Notes under the pieces: model-generated
The model's input: only the letters and a program-made list of their open reading frames with translations
Database searches by the model: none
What the model was told of the DNA's origin: nothing
Program-made: the position numbers and the translations under genes
From: an uncultured Prevotellaceae bacterium
GTDB lineage: Bacteria > Bacteroidota > Bacteroidia > Bacteroidales > Muribaculaceae
Assembly (NCBI GenBank): GCA_900320055.1
Contig: ONQS01000001.1
Location: 62,001 to 126,000 of the forward strand
Reading direction: 5' to 3'
DNA: 64,000 nucleotides
Shown: one piece after another, positions 14,792 to 23,581 of the stretch
How the letters are laid out: every line of letters starts with the position of its first letter
Numbering within the stretch: position 1 is the stretch's first letter

Positions 14792-16818
14792 CTCACATTC
14801 ACCGTGATTTGATGGTCGGGCGAGAAGTGGACAATCTCGATGGCTTGGTTGGTGTAACCGCGCCAGTTGTCACCCCGTTGCCATTGCATGCTTGTCTGAA
14901 TGCCTTTGAACAATGGCGTCTCGTCATCGATGATACCGTCAGCGCCTAAAGACTTGAGCAGATACATTCCCATATCATAGCCATAGATAGCCATGTTAGG
15001 GATAGCCTGTAAGGGCTCTTCGCCAAAGTTGGTCCGATAGGCCGTCTCCAGGTCGCGGGTGCGGAAGCCCTTGGCGTTGAAGAATCGGGTGAACATATAG
15101 GTGTCGATATCCTGCAAATCGGTCTGATAGTCTTTTAGGTAAAGCACATACTCGGGGAATGCGACCAGCGACAGGTCACAGTCAAAGCGGTCGGCCTTGA
15201 CTTGCTTCAGGGCCTTGACGTATTGCTTAATCAGCGTTTTATCACCGGATGAGGGTATGAACACGTATTTTGAACCCGGATCCATACGGTTGGAAATCTC
15301 GTTGTAACTCAAGTCTCCGTTCACGTTGATGGTCAGGGCATTGTAGCGCTTGCCGCTGATATGCTTGCGCATGTGCTCAAACATCTCCTTGTCATTGTCG
15401 CTTGGAGCCAGCAGATAGATCACATTATAGCCCTTGAAGTGCTCGTCAAACCATTGCATCACGTTGTGCATCATCTCGTCGGTAGGGGTGTTCACTTGAT
15501 AGACGTAAGGGTTATCAAGGTAATCCTCGTTTTTGGTCGTGAAGCAGTTCATGATGTTGACGCCATTAGCCTTGCCGAAAGCATTGATTCTCGATAACTG
15601 CTGAGGCTCGCTTGGAGCGAAAATCATGTTCATGGTCTTGAGTTCAGGCAACAGCAGGATGCTGTCGGTCACATTCAAGTTGTGCTGCGTATCGTAAACC
15701 TTGAGGTTGATGTGCTTGTCCGTGATGTGACTAGCGCTATCCAGCGCGAGCAGGAACCCCTTATAGAAGTCAGTGTAGAGATAAGCCTGCTTGGGAGGGG
15801 CGCTCTTGTGCAGTTGGAAGGGGAGAATCATGGCTACATTCACCTCATTTTCGAGCCGCTTACCTACGAGTTCGTGGTACAGGTCGTTGATGCGGGGCTC
15901 ATAGTAAGCGCGCAGTTCTTCATACGGGATGGTTGCCATTTCGCCCGTAATGCGCTCTTGATAGGGCTTGGGCAATGTGATGGTTTTGCCTTTCTTCACT
16001 TTTTTCAGGTCAGGGTTGGCTGACTTCAACGCATCCTCGGTGATGCCATTGGCTGCCGCAATCGAAGCAAAAGTCTCACCACGCTTGACCTCATACTTAT
16101 GGTTGCGGAAATTGGTGCATTCATAGATGAAGGGGAGGGCTGAGTTGCTGACTACCTTAACTGTGGCACCGGGCATGTACTCTTCGGGCTTCAGGCCGGG
16201 ATTGGCTGTGATGATGCCCTCAATCGAGGAATTGTACTGCTTGGCGAGGCTGTAGATGTTCTCGCCTTCCTTCAGTTGGTGAAACACCGTCTCTGCATTC
16301 TGAGGGCTGACAACGATGTTATTGGAACTGTGGTTAAAAGCGTTGGCCACTTGTTGGTTGGTTGCAGCATCAACCGTCTTTGATGCCGCTTGAGGTATAT
16401 TCAGTTTTTGACCGACCTTCAATCCCTTCTCGGCCCCTGGATTAATGGCGATGAAATCGTCTACGGTTACGCCATAGCGCTTGGCCAGACCATAGAGTGT
16501 CTCGCCCTGCTCGACGATGTGTGCTTGATAGTTTGTTACCGGAGCCTTTTTAGCAACGGCTTTTCCCTGATCACTGACCGGGAAAAACAGTGACATGCCG
16601 CTGGTTATGCCGTCGGCCGCATCAGGATTGTTCTGGATGATGAAATCTTTGGTTACTCCCAACTTGGCTGCAATATCATAGATGCTCTCATTGTCTCCTG
16701 CCACATAATAATAGTATTCATTACTGTCTACTACCGTGCGAGGAAGGTTCATCTGAGCCTGCACTGTCAAGGTTGCAACAGCATAGGATAATAGAATTAA
16801 GACGTTCTTAATATTCAT
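14788..16818 (-). CDS. LysM-repeat protein with periplasmic-binding-like C-terminal domain
   Basis: A 676-residue exported protein with a signal peptide (LILLSYAVATLTVQA). Four LysM modules lie in about residues 36-80, 98-142, 184-228 and 238-282 (for example QGETLYGLAKRYGVTVDDFI), implying peptidoglycan binding. The region from about 320 onward (VNVAMILPFQLH, NMIFAPSEPQQLSRI, YVFIPSSGDKTL) resembles a type I periplasmic-binding fold. LysM-plus-binding-protein chimeras of this kind occur throughout Bacteroidota; the ligand is unknown. It overlaps the downstream barrel gene by four bases. Confidence 0.9.
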   Translation of the reverse strand: MNIKNVLILLSYAVATLTVQAQMNLPRTVVDSNEYYYYVAGDNESIYDIAAKLGVTKDFIIQNNPDAADGITSGMSLFFPVSDQGKAVAKKAPVTNYQAHIVEQGETLYGLAKRYGVTVDDFIAINPGAEKGLKVGQKLNIPQAASKTVDAATNQQVANAFNHSSNNIVVSPQNAETVFHQLKEGENIYSLAKQYNSSIEGIITANPGLKPEEYMPGATVKVVSNSALPFIYECTNFRNHKYEVKRGETFASIAAANGITEDALKSANPDLKKVKKGKTITLPKPYQERITGEMATIPYEELRAYYEPRINDLYHELVGKRLENEVNVAMILPFQLHKSAPPKQAYLYTDFYKGFLLALDSASHITDKHINLKVYDTQHNLNVTDSILLLPELKTMNMIFAPSEPQQLSRINAFGKANGVNIMNCFTTKNEDYLDNPYVYQVNTPTDEMMHNVMQWFDEHFKGYNVIYLLAPSDNDKEMFEHMRKHISGKRYNALTINVNGDLSYNEISNRMDPGSKYVFIPSSGDKTLIKQYVKALKQVKADRFDCDLSLVAFPEYVLYLKDYQTDLQDIDTYMFTRFFNAKGFRTRDLETAYRTNFGEEPLQAIPNMAIYGYDMGMYLLKSLGADGIIDDETPLFKGIQTSMQWQRGDNWRGYTNQAIEIVHFSPDHQITVNVR

Positions 16819-16892
16819 AATCAGTATGTTGTGTTGTTATGCTTAAAGTAATGGTTTAAAAATCTTGTTGCCTATATGCAAAAATGATGCGA

Positions 16893-16900
16893 CAAATTTA
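16893..16900 (-). promoter_or_regulatory. Predicted -7 box of the LysM/barrel operon
   Basis: TAAATTTG on the minus strand, 74 bp upstream of the LysM gene start. No -33 element at the standard spacing was found. Confidence 0.4.
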
Positions 16901-16952
16901 GTAATTATTACTCGATTTGTTGCTGAAAAGTGCTAAAAATTAAGAAAAAAAC

Positions 16953-19205
16953 TCAGTTAGGATTAACCACGCGGTCACCAATGATGGCGGCCAGTTGGTG
17001 TCGCACACTGTATAGTTCCTGCAGGTGTTCGAGCAATTGGGGCAACTGGTCGGCTGCAGCGCTTGCTATCTGTGCCTTCACCTCATTGATCTTGATAATG
17101 AGCAACGCGTTTTTCCAGTTATAGAGGCGCTCTGGGACAATGCTGAGCAGTCTGTCGCGCTCTTCAACAATAACGGTATACTTGGTGTGTATCTTACTCA
17201 GTTGGGGCAGATTGTCGGTGGCCAGTTCACAAGCCAGTTGCCGCACCTGGTCGTCATCAATCGAACACAGCAGTTTCATCAGATAACTGCTGCTGAAGTC
17301 CATCAACTTCTTCATGGCTGTGGCATTAGCCTTGGCTTGAATGGACTTTTCCTTATTCTCTTGAGCGACTATCAAGGAGTGGCTGTCAAGTTCAAGAGGT
17401 TCTTGATCGTCGGTTTGGACCATCTCTTGTGAAATGAACTCGCGGGTGTCCTTCTCCAACTGGCTGTTGAATGAGGCCAAGTCGCGATAATACGGATCGA
17501 TAAATCGCTTGGCTATCTCAAAGGTGCGTTTGTATAACCTGTTAGAAAAGTCCATCTGGTCCATCAGCAACTCATTATTGATATATTCTAGCACTGTGGT
17601 GGGGCGCACGGTTTCGTCATCATACTGAGTGTCGATCAGGTAGCACATGCCGTAATTGACGATGAGCCTGATCACCTCCCGCTCCTGGATATCCACGCCA
17701 TTGTGGGCTGCGATATCCCGATTGTCGGCACCATTGCCATGAGTACTGTCGCTCTCGACGAAATCGTCGAGTGTGGGTGGAAGAGTGGGCGTGTCATATT
17801 GCGGTTCAGGCTGTTGTGCAGGGCTCTTGCCGCCTGCTTGCTGCGCTGCTTGGCGTTGTTCTCGGGCCTGCTGTTGCTGTCTCTCCTTATGCCATTGTTC
17901 GATATATTTGTTGCGATGTTGCTTGATCTGGCGCAGGATGGTCTGCTCGTCAAAGCCAAACAGGTTGCTGCACTCTTTGGCATATACCATGCGGGCAATC
18001 TCATCAGGGATGAGAGCGATGGACTTGACCACATCGGTGATTGCGGCGCTGCGCTTGATCGGGTCGTTTTGGGCATCGTTAAGCACGACCCCTGATTTGA
18101 AATTGATGAAGTCGCACTCGTTCTGCTTGATATAGTCTTCTACCTCGGTGTGACTGTGGGCACGCACAAATGTGTCCGGATCATCTTCGGGTGGCAGGGG
18201 CAACACCTTGATGATCAGGCCTTCTTTGAGTAGCATGTCTACACCGCGTATTGCCGCCTTGATACCAGCCGCGTCGCCGTCAAACATTTCTGTTACATTG
18301 CTGGTGAAACGGCGTATGGCATGGATGTGTCCCTCGGTCAATGCGGTTCCTGACGAGGCAATCACATTTTTGAATCCTGCCTGATGCATCGAGATGACAT
18401 CAGCATAACCTTCTACAATAAAGCATTTGTCCTCCTTGCTGATCTCTCGCTTGGCTTGGTGCAAGCCGTAGATCACATTTCGCTTGGAGTAGATGGAAGA
18501 TTCAGGTGAATTGACATATTTGGCGACTTCCTTGTCTTTACGGAGTGTTCTGCCGCCAAAGGCAATGACCTTGCCGGCAATATTCATGATAGGGAACATC
18601 ACGCGTCCACGGAATCGGTCATGACCTCCATGGTCGTCGGGCAGGCACAGTCCTACGTCAAACAGCAGTTTGGGGTTAAATCCTTGGGCGATAGCGGCCT
18701 TGTACAGGTCGTCATATCCCTCGCTGGAGTAACCAAGACGGAATTCCTTGATCGTCGCATCGTTGAAACCGCGTTCCTTGAAATAGGCGAGCCCAATCTC
18801 CTGTCCCGCTTGGGTCTCATGCAACTGTTTCTCGAAATAGGCGCAGGCCCACTCGTTGAGCATCAGCATCGCTTCACGCTCGCTCTGTGCCTGTTTTTCC
18901 TCATCGGTGAGTTCCTTTTCCTGGATCTCAATGTGATATTTGCGGGCCAGATAACGCAGCGCTTCAGGATAACTGAGTTGCTCGTGCTTCATGATGAAGT
19001 TGACCGCGCTGCCTCCTTCACCGCAAGCAAAGCATTTGCATATTCCCTTTGCTCTAGATACGTAGAAGGAAGGGCGGCGGTCGTTATGGAACGGGCAAAG
19101 GCCGATCCAGTTGGCCCCTCGTTTCTTCAGGCTGACGAAGTCGCTGACCACGTCAACGATATCGGCTGCGTCAAGTATCTGCTGTACTGTGTTATGGTCA
19201 ATCAT
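16953..19205 (-). CDS. dnaG: DNA primase DnaG
   Basis: A 750-residue primase, somewhat long for the family. The CHC2 zinc site is Cys37, His40, Cys58 and Cys61. The catalytic TOPRIM core follows, with EGYAD (about residue 265) and DGDAAG (about 312). A Gln/Ala-rich low-complexity insert (KERQQQQAREQRQAAQQAGG, about residues 435-455) links the core to the C-terminal helicase-binding region and accounts for the extra length. It synthesises RNA primers for replication. It starts nine bases after the stop of the TPR gene upstream, so the two share a transcript. Confidence 0.97.
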   Translation of the reverse strand: MIDHNTVQQILDAADIVDVVSDFVSLKKRGANWIGLCPFHNDRRPSFYVSRAKGICKCFACGEGGSAVNFIMKHEQLSYPEALRYLARKYHIEIQEKELTDEEKQAQSEREAMLMLNEWACAYFEKQLHETQAGQEIGLAYFKERGFNDATIKEFRLGYSSEGYDDLYKAAIAQGFNPKLLFDVGLCLPDDHGGHDRFRGRVMFPIMNIAGKVIAFGGRTLRKDKEVAKYVNSPESSIYSKRNVIYGLHQAKREISKEDKCFIVEGYADVISMHQAGFKNVIASSGTALTEGHIHAIRRFTSNVTEMFDGDAAGIKAAIRGVDMLLKEGLIIKVLPLPPEDDPDTFVRAHSHTEVEDYIKQNECDFINFKSGVVLNDAQNDPIKRSAAITDVVKSIALIPDEIARMVYAKECSNLFGFDEQTILRQIKQHRNKYIEQWHKERQQQQAREQRQAAQQAGGKSPAQQPEPQYDTPTLPPTLDDFVESDSTHGNGADNRDIAAHNGVDIQEREVIRLIVNYGMCYLIDTQYDDETVRPTTVLEYINNELLMDQMDFSNRLYKRTFEIAKRFIDPYYRDLASFNSQLEKDTREFISQEMVQTDDQEPLELDSHSLIVAQENKEKSIQAKANATAMKKLMDFSSSYLMKLLCSIDDDQVRQLACELATDNLPQLSKIHTKYTVIVEERDRLLSIVPERLYNWKNALLIIKINEVKAQIASAAADQLPQLLEHLQELYSVRHQLAAIIGDRVVNPN

Positions 19206-19214
19206 CTTCTTGTT

Positions 19215-21437
19215 CTACTTATTATATATCTGTGAGCACACGGCATCGGGAATCAAAGCCTGATCAACGGCCGATATGCCATGCAACCTTAACTCCAAAG
19301 CATCACCCTTGAAGGATTCACGGAACTTGCCACAATCTCCATCCATCTTTTTCAGGCATTGGCGGTAGGTGGCAATGGCTTCTTGAGCATTACCCTGGCA
19401 CAACAGCACATGGCCCCGGTTGAGCAGGTCCTGGGCCGAAGGCGTGTCGTCGCGGGCAATGCGGTCATAGTAGTCGATGGCCTTGTCATAGTCACTCAGC
19501 AGGAATGAACACCATGCGATTGGGCGCCACGCACGATGTTTGGCATCTTCCATCAGGTCAGCCTTGTAATATTGTTGCAGAGCCTCTTTGGTGCGGTTTT
19601 CTTCCAGCAGCACATGACCAATGGTGAGCGTGAGCGACACGTTGTTGGGCAAGAGGGCTGCCGCGCGGTTATAATACTCCAGCGCTTTCTCGTTTTTGCC
19701 GAGCGCCCGGTAGCATGAGGCTATATGCCTAATGTTCCAGGCGTCATCCTCGTGCAATAATTCATAGCGCTTGTAGTAGTTGAGCGCCTGTGAGATTTTA
19801 CCAGCGTTTTGGTAGGCAAATCCGATCTTCTGATAGACGTGGTCGTCGGTCGCGGCTTCCATGCCTTCGAGACGGATAAAGCACTTGATGGCATCATCAT
19901 AGAAGGCGTTTTTGAAGTATAATTCGCCAAGCAATTCGAGCACGTGGGCATCGCGTGTCACTTGAGCCAGCGGCAAGCAGTCGATCATGTCCAGGCCAGG
20001 CTCATCCATGACGGGGATGAATTCACGACGGCGTGAGAATAACTTGAAGAACCGATACAAGTCTTGCACAAACGCATTGATGATGCGCACCCGCTGCTGG
20101 CGGTCGTTGGGTAATTCAGATTGCCGGGCATCGTTGAGTGCCGCGTTCTGCTCCTCGAGTTGTGCCGACATCATCGTGCGTTGCGAGTCGGGCAAGGCTC
20201 CCAACGACAAACAAAACGAGTACTTGTCGCTGTTACACAGGTAGGGGGCGTGCTGCACAATCTCGGCCAACCCTATCTTGTCTGCCCCGAGATTCTGTAC
20301 GACTGCTGATTGCGCGGCATAGAAGGGCAGAAACCAATTGCTCAATGTCTTGAAAAACGGGAATGACTTCAAGTGAGAGAATGTGGCAATAAACACGTCG
20401 CTTCCCTCGATCTGCATCGCGTTGAATTCCTCGATACGCCTTGTGATGCCGCTCTGGTCCAACCATTCTTGCCAGTCGGGGTTTGCTTCGATATCGCTGA
20501 GGTCGATGACTTGGGAGTCTTTGTCCTTGAGTTTGTCGATGATGTCAGGCCTCATCTTCATGATGTTGGGAATGAGGTCGTTGCGCACTCGCTGCTTGAC
20601 ATTCTCTGTATTGCGTGATCTGGCCAGTTGCACCTGTATGCTCCACACGTCGCTGTCAAAGTCGTTTGTCTCAAGCATTGCCGATAATCGAGCCTGTATC
20701 CCCTTGGATGATGCTGTCCGCTTGCGATGTGCCAATAGGGTGAGCATGGCACAAACCAGTGCTCTGAGTTGCACCTCGGGCTCATCGCTCAGCGTATAAG
20801 CCTCCAGCAGGATGAGCAATTTGTTTTCATCATAAAACTTCATCAGCCCCAAGAACAGTGCAGCGACCATCAGACAGCGGGTGTGAACCGGAAGGATGTC
20901 ACCGCTGATGCACAGTTTCAGGCTATTGGCGTCATCTGTTGTGAGAGGAAACGTGGACCATACCCAGTTAAATAGTTTGGTCTCAATTTCCTCGGCATGT
21001 CGTAGTCGTGACAAAATGGCATGACTGTCATCTTGCTGGATAGGTGCACTCTGGGCCAGTGACAATTCTCTGAGACTTCCTTGGTATTGCTCAATAAGGT
21101 CGACTAGTACTGAGCCTGACAACTCACGGCGACGGGTATAGAAGATTTCCGGGCTGGTCGCATCCAGCAAGTGGATATAGCACTGGTCGTTCAGCGAAGC
21201 CAGCGATTGCCTGATGCTGGCGAGAATCTCGTCGCGCTGGGGATCTAGGACGCCCTGCTCCAGGTATTTGAGCATAAACGTGTAGGAGATGCGCAGCCGC
21301 TCAAGTTCATCATTCAGGTCGCCGCGGCCTAATTGACCGGCCAGGGCCGAAATATGCCTGAAGGCATCATTCATCTCAGCATCATTGATGCACTGTGATG
21401 ACTGTCGGTGGATATTTTCTATTTCTTGAATTGTCAT
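19215..21437 (-). CDS. Large tetratricopeptide-repeat protein
   Basis: A 740-residue soluble protein. The first ~480 residues are helical and unassigned. From about residue 500 a run of TPR units is clear (VLELLGELYFKNAFYDDAIK, YQKIGFAYQNAGKISQALNY, RHIASCYRALGKNEKALEYY, LTIGHVLLEENRTKEALQQY, CSFLLSDYDKAIDYYDR). No signal peptide is seen when the start is placed at 21437 (MTIQEIENIHRQ); a longer frame to 21485 crosses the promoter box. A scaffold role is likely. It is directly upstream of dnaG by nine bases; whether the two act together is not known. Confidence 0.85.
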   Translation of the reverse strand: MTIQEIENIHRQSSQCINDAEMNDAFRHISALAGQLGRGDLNDELERLRISYTFMLKYLEQGVLDPQRDEILASIRQSLASLNDQCYIHLLDATSPEIFYTRRRELSGSVLVDLIEQYQGSLRELSLAQSAPIQQDDSHAILSRLRHAEEIETKLFNWVWSTFPLTTDDANSLKLCISGDILPVHTRCLMVAALFLGLMKFYDENKLLILLEAYTLSDEPEVQLRALVCAMLTLLAHRKRTASSKGIQARLSAMLETNDFDSDVWSIQVQLARSRNTENVKQRVRNDLIPNIMKMRPDIIDKLKDKDSQVIDLSDIEANPDWQEWLDQSGITRRIEEFNAMQIEGSDVFIATFSHLKSFPFFKTLSNWFLPFYAAQSAVVQNLGADKIGLAEIVQHAPYLCNSDKYSFCLSLGALPDSQRTMMSAQLEEQNAALNDARQSELPNDRQQRVRIINAFVQDLYRFFKLFSRRREFIPVMDEPGLDMIDCLPLAQVTRDAHVLELLGELYFKNAFYDDAIKCFIRLEGMEAATDDHVYQKIGFAYQNAGKISQALNYYKRYELLHEDDAWNIRHIASCYRALGKNEKALEYYNRAAALLPNNVSLTLTIGHVLLEENRTKEALQQYYKADLMEDAKHRAWRPIAWCSFLLSDYDKAIDYYDRIARDDTPSAQDLLNRGHVLLCQGNAQEAIATYRQCLKKMDGDCGKFRESFKGDALELRLHGISAVDQALIPDAVCSQIYNK

Positions 21438-21482
21438 GGGTAGGAATACTTGTTTTATCCGTGAGATATAGCAAATATGATG

Positions 21483-21490
21483 CAAAAATA
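21483..21490 (-). promoter_or_regulatory. Predicted -7 box of the TPR-dnaG operon
   Basis: TATTTTTG on the minus strand, 46 bp before the TPR start at 21437. It supports that start over the one at 21485. Confidence 0.45.
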
Positions 21491-21553
21491 ATAATAAAAG
21501 CCGTTCGGCGCGAATTTTCTTGATGAATTATGCTGATTATAGAAAAATTTCCG

Positions 21554-21561
21554 TAATTTTG
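21554..21561 (+). promoter_or_regulatory. Predicted -7 box of the DUF4293 gene
   Basis: TAATTTTG fits TAnnTTTG, 35 bp before the ATG at 21597. It is divergent from the TPR-dnaG promoter. Confidence 0.5.
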
Positions 21562-21596
21562 CCGCAAATTAATAACTAATATAATTGATTCACTTT

Positions 21597-22046
21597 ATGG
21601 TTATACAACGCATTCAATCAGTTTACCTGCTTATTGCGGTGATTCTGATGGCAATTTTTGCATTTTTCCCGGCATTGTCATTCCAGTTGGGTGACAGAAC
21701 GTTTGTGTATGGGGCGCTCGAGGCTGGCAAGGTGGGTGTGACCCATATCGACCCTTTGATGCTGATGCTCGTGGTACTGATTTCGTTGCTGGCATTCATC
21801 GACATATTCCTGTTCAAGAATCTGCAGCGTCAGATGACGGTGTGCTTTGTTGACATCATCATCGGATTGGCAATGCTTGTTGCTATTGGTATTCAGGCAT
21901 TTGTCGTTGGTGGCAGGGAAGGCGTCGTGGTCACATGGCAGTGGTATCTGGCGTTGCCGGTACTGTCTCTAATCTTCCTCATGCTTGCGCACAAGGCTAT
22001 GTCTAACGACAAGAAGAAACTGCGCGATGCCGATAGGTTGAGATAA
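21597..22046 (+). CDS. DUF4293 membrane protein
   Basis: A 149-residue protein with four hydrophobic helices (near residues 7-26, 50-72, 80-103 and 118-136). The opening MVIQRIQSVYLLIAVILMAI is characteristic of the DUF4293 family of Bacteroidota, whose function is unknown. The start at 21597 matches the usual MIQRIQ beginning better than the frame start at 21585. It is transcribed alone from the box at 21554-21561; NhaD begins 86 bp downstream. Confidence 0.9.
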   Translation: MVIQRIQSVYLLIAVILMAIFAFFPALSFQLGDRTFVYGALEAGKVGVTHIDPLMLMLVVLISLLAFIDIFLFKNLQRQMTVCFVDIIIGLAMLVAIGIQAFVVGGREGVVVTWQWYLALPVLSLIFLMLAHKAMSNDKKKLRDADRLR

Positions 22047-22132
22047 TAATACGTGGCTGTGGCCACGGGTAGTTTTTACATATAAAATACACACATTCTA
22101 CAATCAGAATTAGATTTTAAATCGTTTTTGTG

Positions 22133-23470
22133 ATGGTTACTGCAATGATAATCATCTTTGTGATTGGCTATATACTGATCACATTGGAACACCCTCTTCA
22201 CATTAATAAGGCAACATTCGCGTTGCTCACTTGTGGTGTGTTGTGGACCGTTTATGCCATGATGGGTAACGATCCTCACATTCATGAGGCCATCGTCAAC
22301 CAGTTGGGAGATGCGTGTGAAATCGTTGTCTTCCTGATTGGTGCTATGACAATTGTTGAGATTATCGACCGATATGGTGGCTTCTCATTCATCACCGAGA
22401 ATATTAATGCCAAAAGCAAGCGTCATCTGCTCTGGATCATGTGCTCATTGTCATTTATTATGTCGGCAGTGCTTGATAACATGACTACGACAATCATCAT
22501 GGTGATGATGTTGCGCCGCTTGCTCAGTGACCAGAAGGAGCGTTGGCTGTTCGCTGGTCTGATTGTCATTGCTGCCAATGCCGGCGGCGCTTTCTCGCCT
22601 ATCGGTGATGTAACAACCATCATGCTGTGGATGGACGAGAAGGTGACTTCGGTGGGACTGATTGTCAATCTGCTGATCCCCAGTATTATTGCAATGGTTG
22701 TTCCTGTGTTCATTGCCCAATTCTTCATCAAGGAGGGTAAGATGCAGACCGTAACCAAAATGGCTGACAAGAATCCCGACTTACATGATCGTCACCCCCA
22801 CCTGAGCAAGGCGATGCTGATTATCGGTGTGTCAGGACTGCTGTTTGTGCCCTTGTTCAAGACCTTAACAGGGCTGCCCCCGTTCATGGGCATCCTGTTA
22901 TCGTTGGGCGTCATCTGGGGCGTCACCGAGATATGGGTGAAGCGCTTTAAGATTGATGCCAAGATGGGCGGTCGTGTGTCGTCGGCTCTGCACACCATCG
23001 ATATGCCCACCATTCTCTTCTTCTTGGGTATCCTTATGGCTGTGTCAGCGCTGTCCGAGGTGGGAATCTTGAACACGCTTGCCGATGAGATGAACACCAA
23101 GATTCATCAGCCCGTGTTGATGTCTTCCCTCATTGGCGTGCTGTCCTCGATCGTGGACAATGTGCCTCTTGTATCGGCTTGTATCAAGATGTTTGAGAAT
23201 GTGGCACCGGCAGGCACTGTGGATCCCTATCTGCTGGCGTTTGTCGAGGATGGTCTGTTCTGGCACTTGCTGACCTTCTGTGCCGGCGTGGGTGGTTCGC
23301 TGCTCATTATCGGCTCGGCAGCCGGTGTTGTGGCAATGGGCATCGAGAAGATTCCATTCTTCTGGTACGTTAAGCGCGTGTCGTTGTTGGCACTTGCTGG
23401 CTATGTCGCTGGTATCCTTATCATCTGGCTTGAGAGCCTCTGCCCATTTTTTATGCAAGTTGGCGCTTAG
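22133..23470 (+). CDS. nhaD: NhaD-type sodium:proton antiporter
   Basis: A 445-residue polytopic membrane protein of the ion transporter (ArsB/NhaD) superfamily with about eleven or twelve helices. Characteristic pieces are LEHPLHINKATFALL near the N-terminus, AVLDNMTTTIIMVMMLRRLL (about 115-135), GGAFSPIGDVTTIMLW (about 155-170), VDNVPLVSACIKM and CAGVGGSLLIIGSAAGVVAMG in the second half. It exchanges sodium for protons, which would fit an organism that also pumps sodium with a decarboxylase. ATG at 22133 is used; a GTG codon lies immediately before it. Followed by a strong hairpin at 23495-23543. Confidence 0.95.
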   Translation: MVTAMIIIFVIGYILITLEHPLHINKATFALLTCGVLWTVYAMMGNDPHIHEAIVNQLGDACEIVVFLIGAMTIVEIIDRYGGFSFITENINAKSKRHLLWIMCSLSFIMSAVLDNMTTTIIMVMMLRRLLSDQKERWLFAGLIVIAANAGGAFSPIGDVTTIMLWMDEKVTSVGLIVNLLIPSIIAMVVPVFIAQFFIKEGKMQTVTKMADKNPDLHDRHPHLSKAMLIIGVSGLLFVPLFKTLTGLPPFMGILLSLGVIWGVTEIWVKRFKIDAKMGGRVSSALHTIDMPTILFFLGILMAVSALSEVGILNTLADEMNTKIHQPVLMSSLIGVLSSIVDNVPLVSACIKMFENVAPAGTVDPYLLAFVEDGLFWHLLTFCAGVGGSLLIIGSAAGVVAMGIEKIPFFWYVKRVSLLALAGYVAGILIIWLESLCPFFMQVGA

Positions 23471-23494
23471 CCGCTGAACCGCTAATCATATTAA

Positions 23495-23543
23495 ACAGGA
23501 TTCCCGCAGTGCTTGCTTATCATGCAGCCTGCGGGAATCCTGT
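23495..23543. terminator. Hairpin between nhaD and the GH20 gene
   Basis: ACAGGATTCCCGCAG (23495-23509) pairs perfectly with CTGCGGGAATCCTGT (23529-23543), a 15-bp stem with a 19-nt loop. No T-run follows on either strand, so it may work as a bidirectional transcript-end structure rather than a classical terminator. Confidence 0.6.
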
Positions 23544-23581
23544 GTTGATGACCTCATGAAGCCGAGAGGCCCGATGCGACG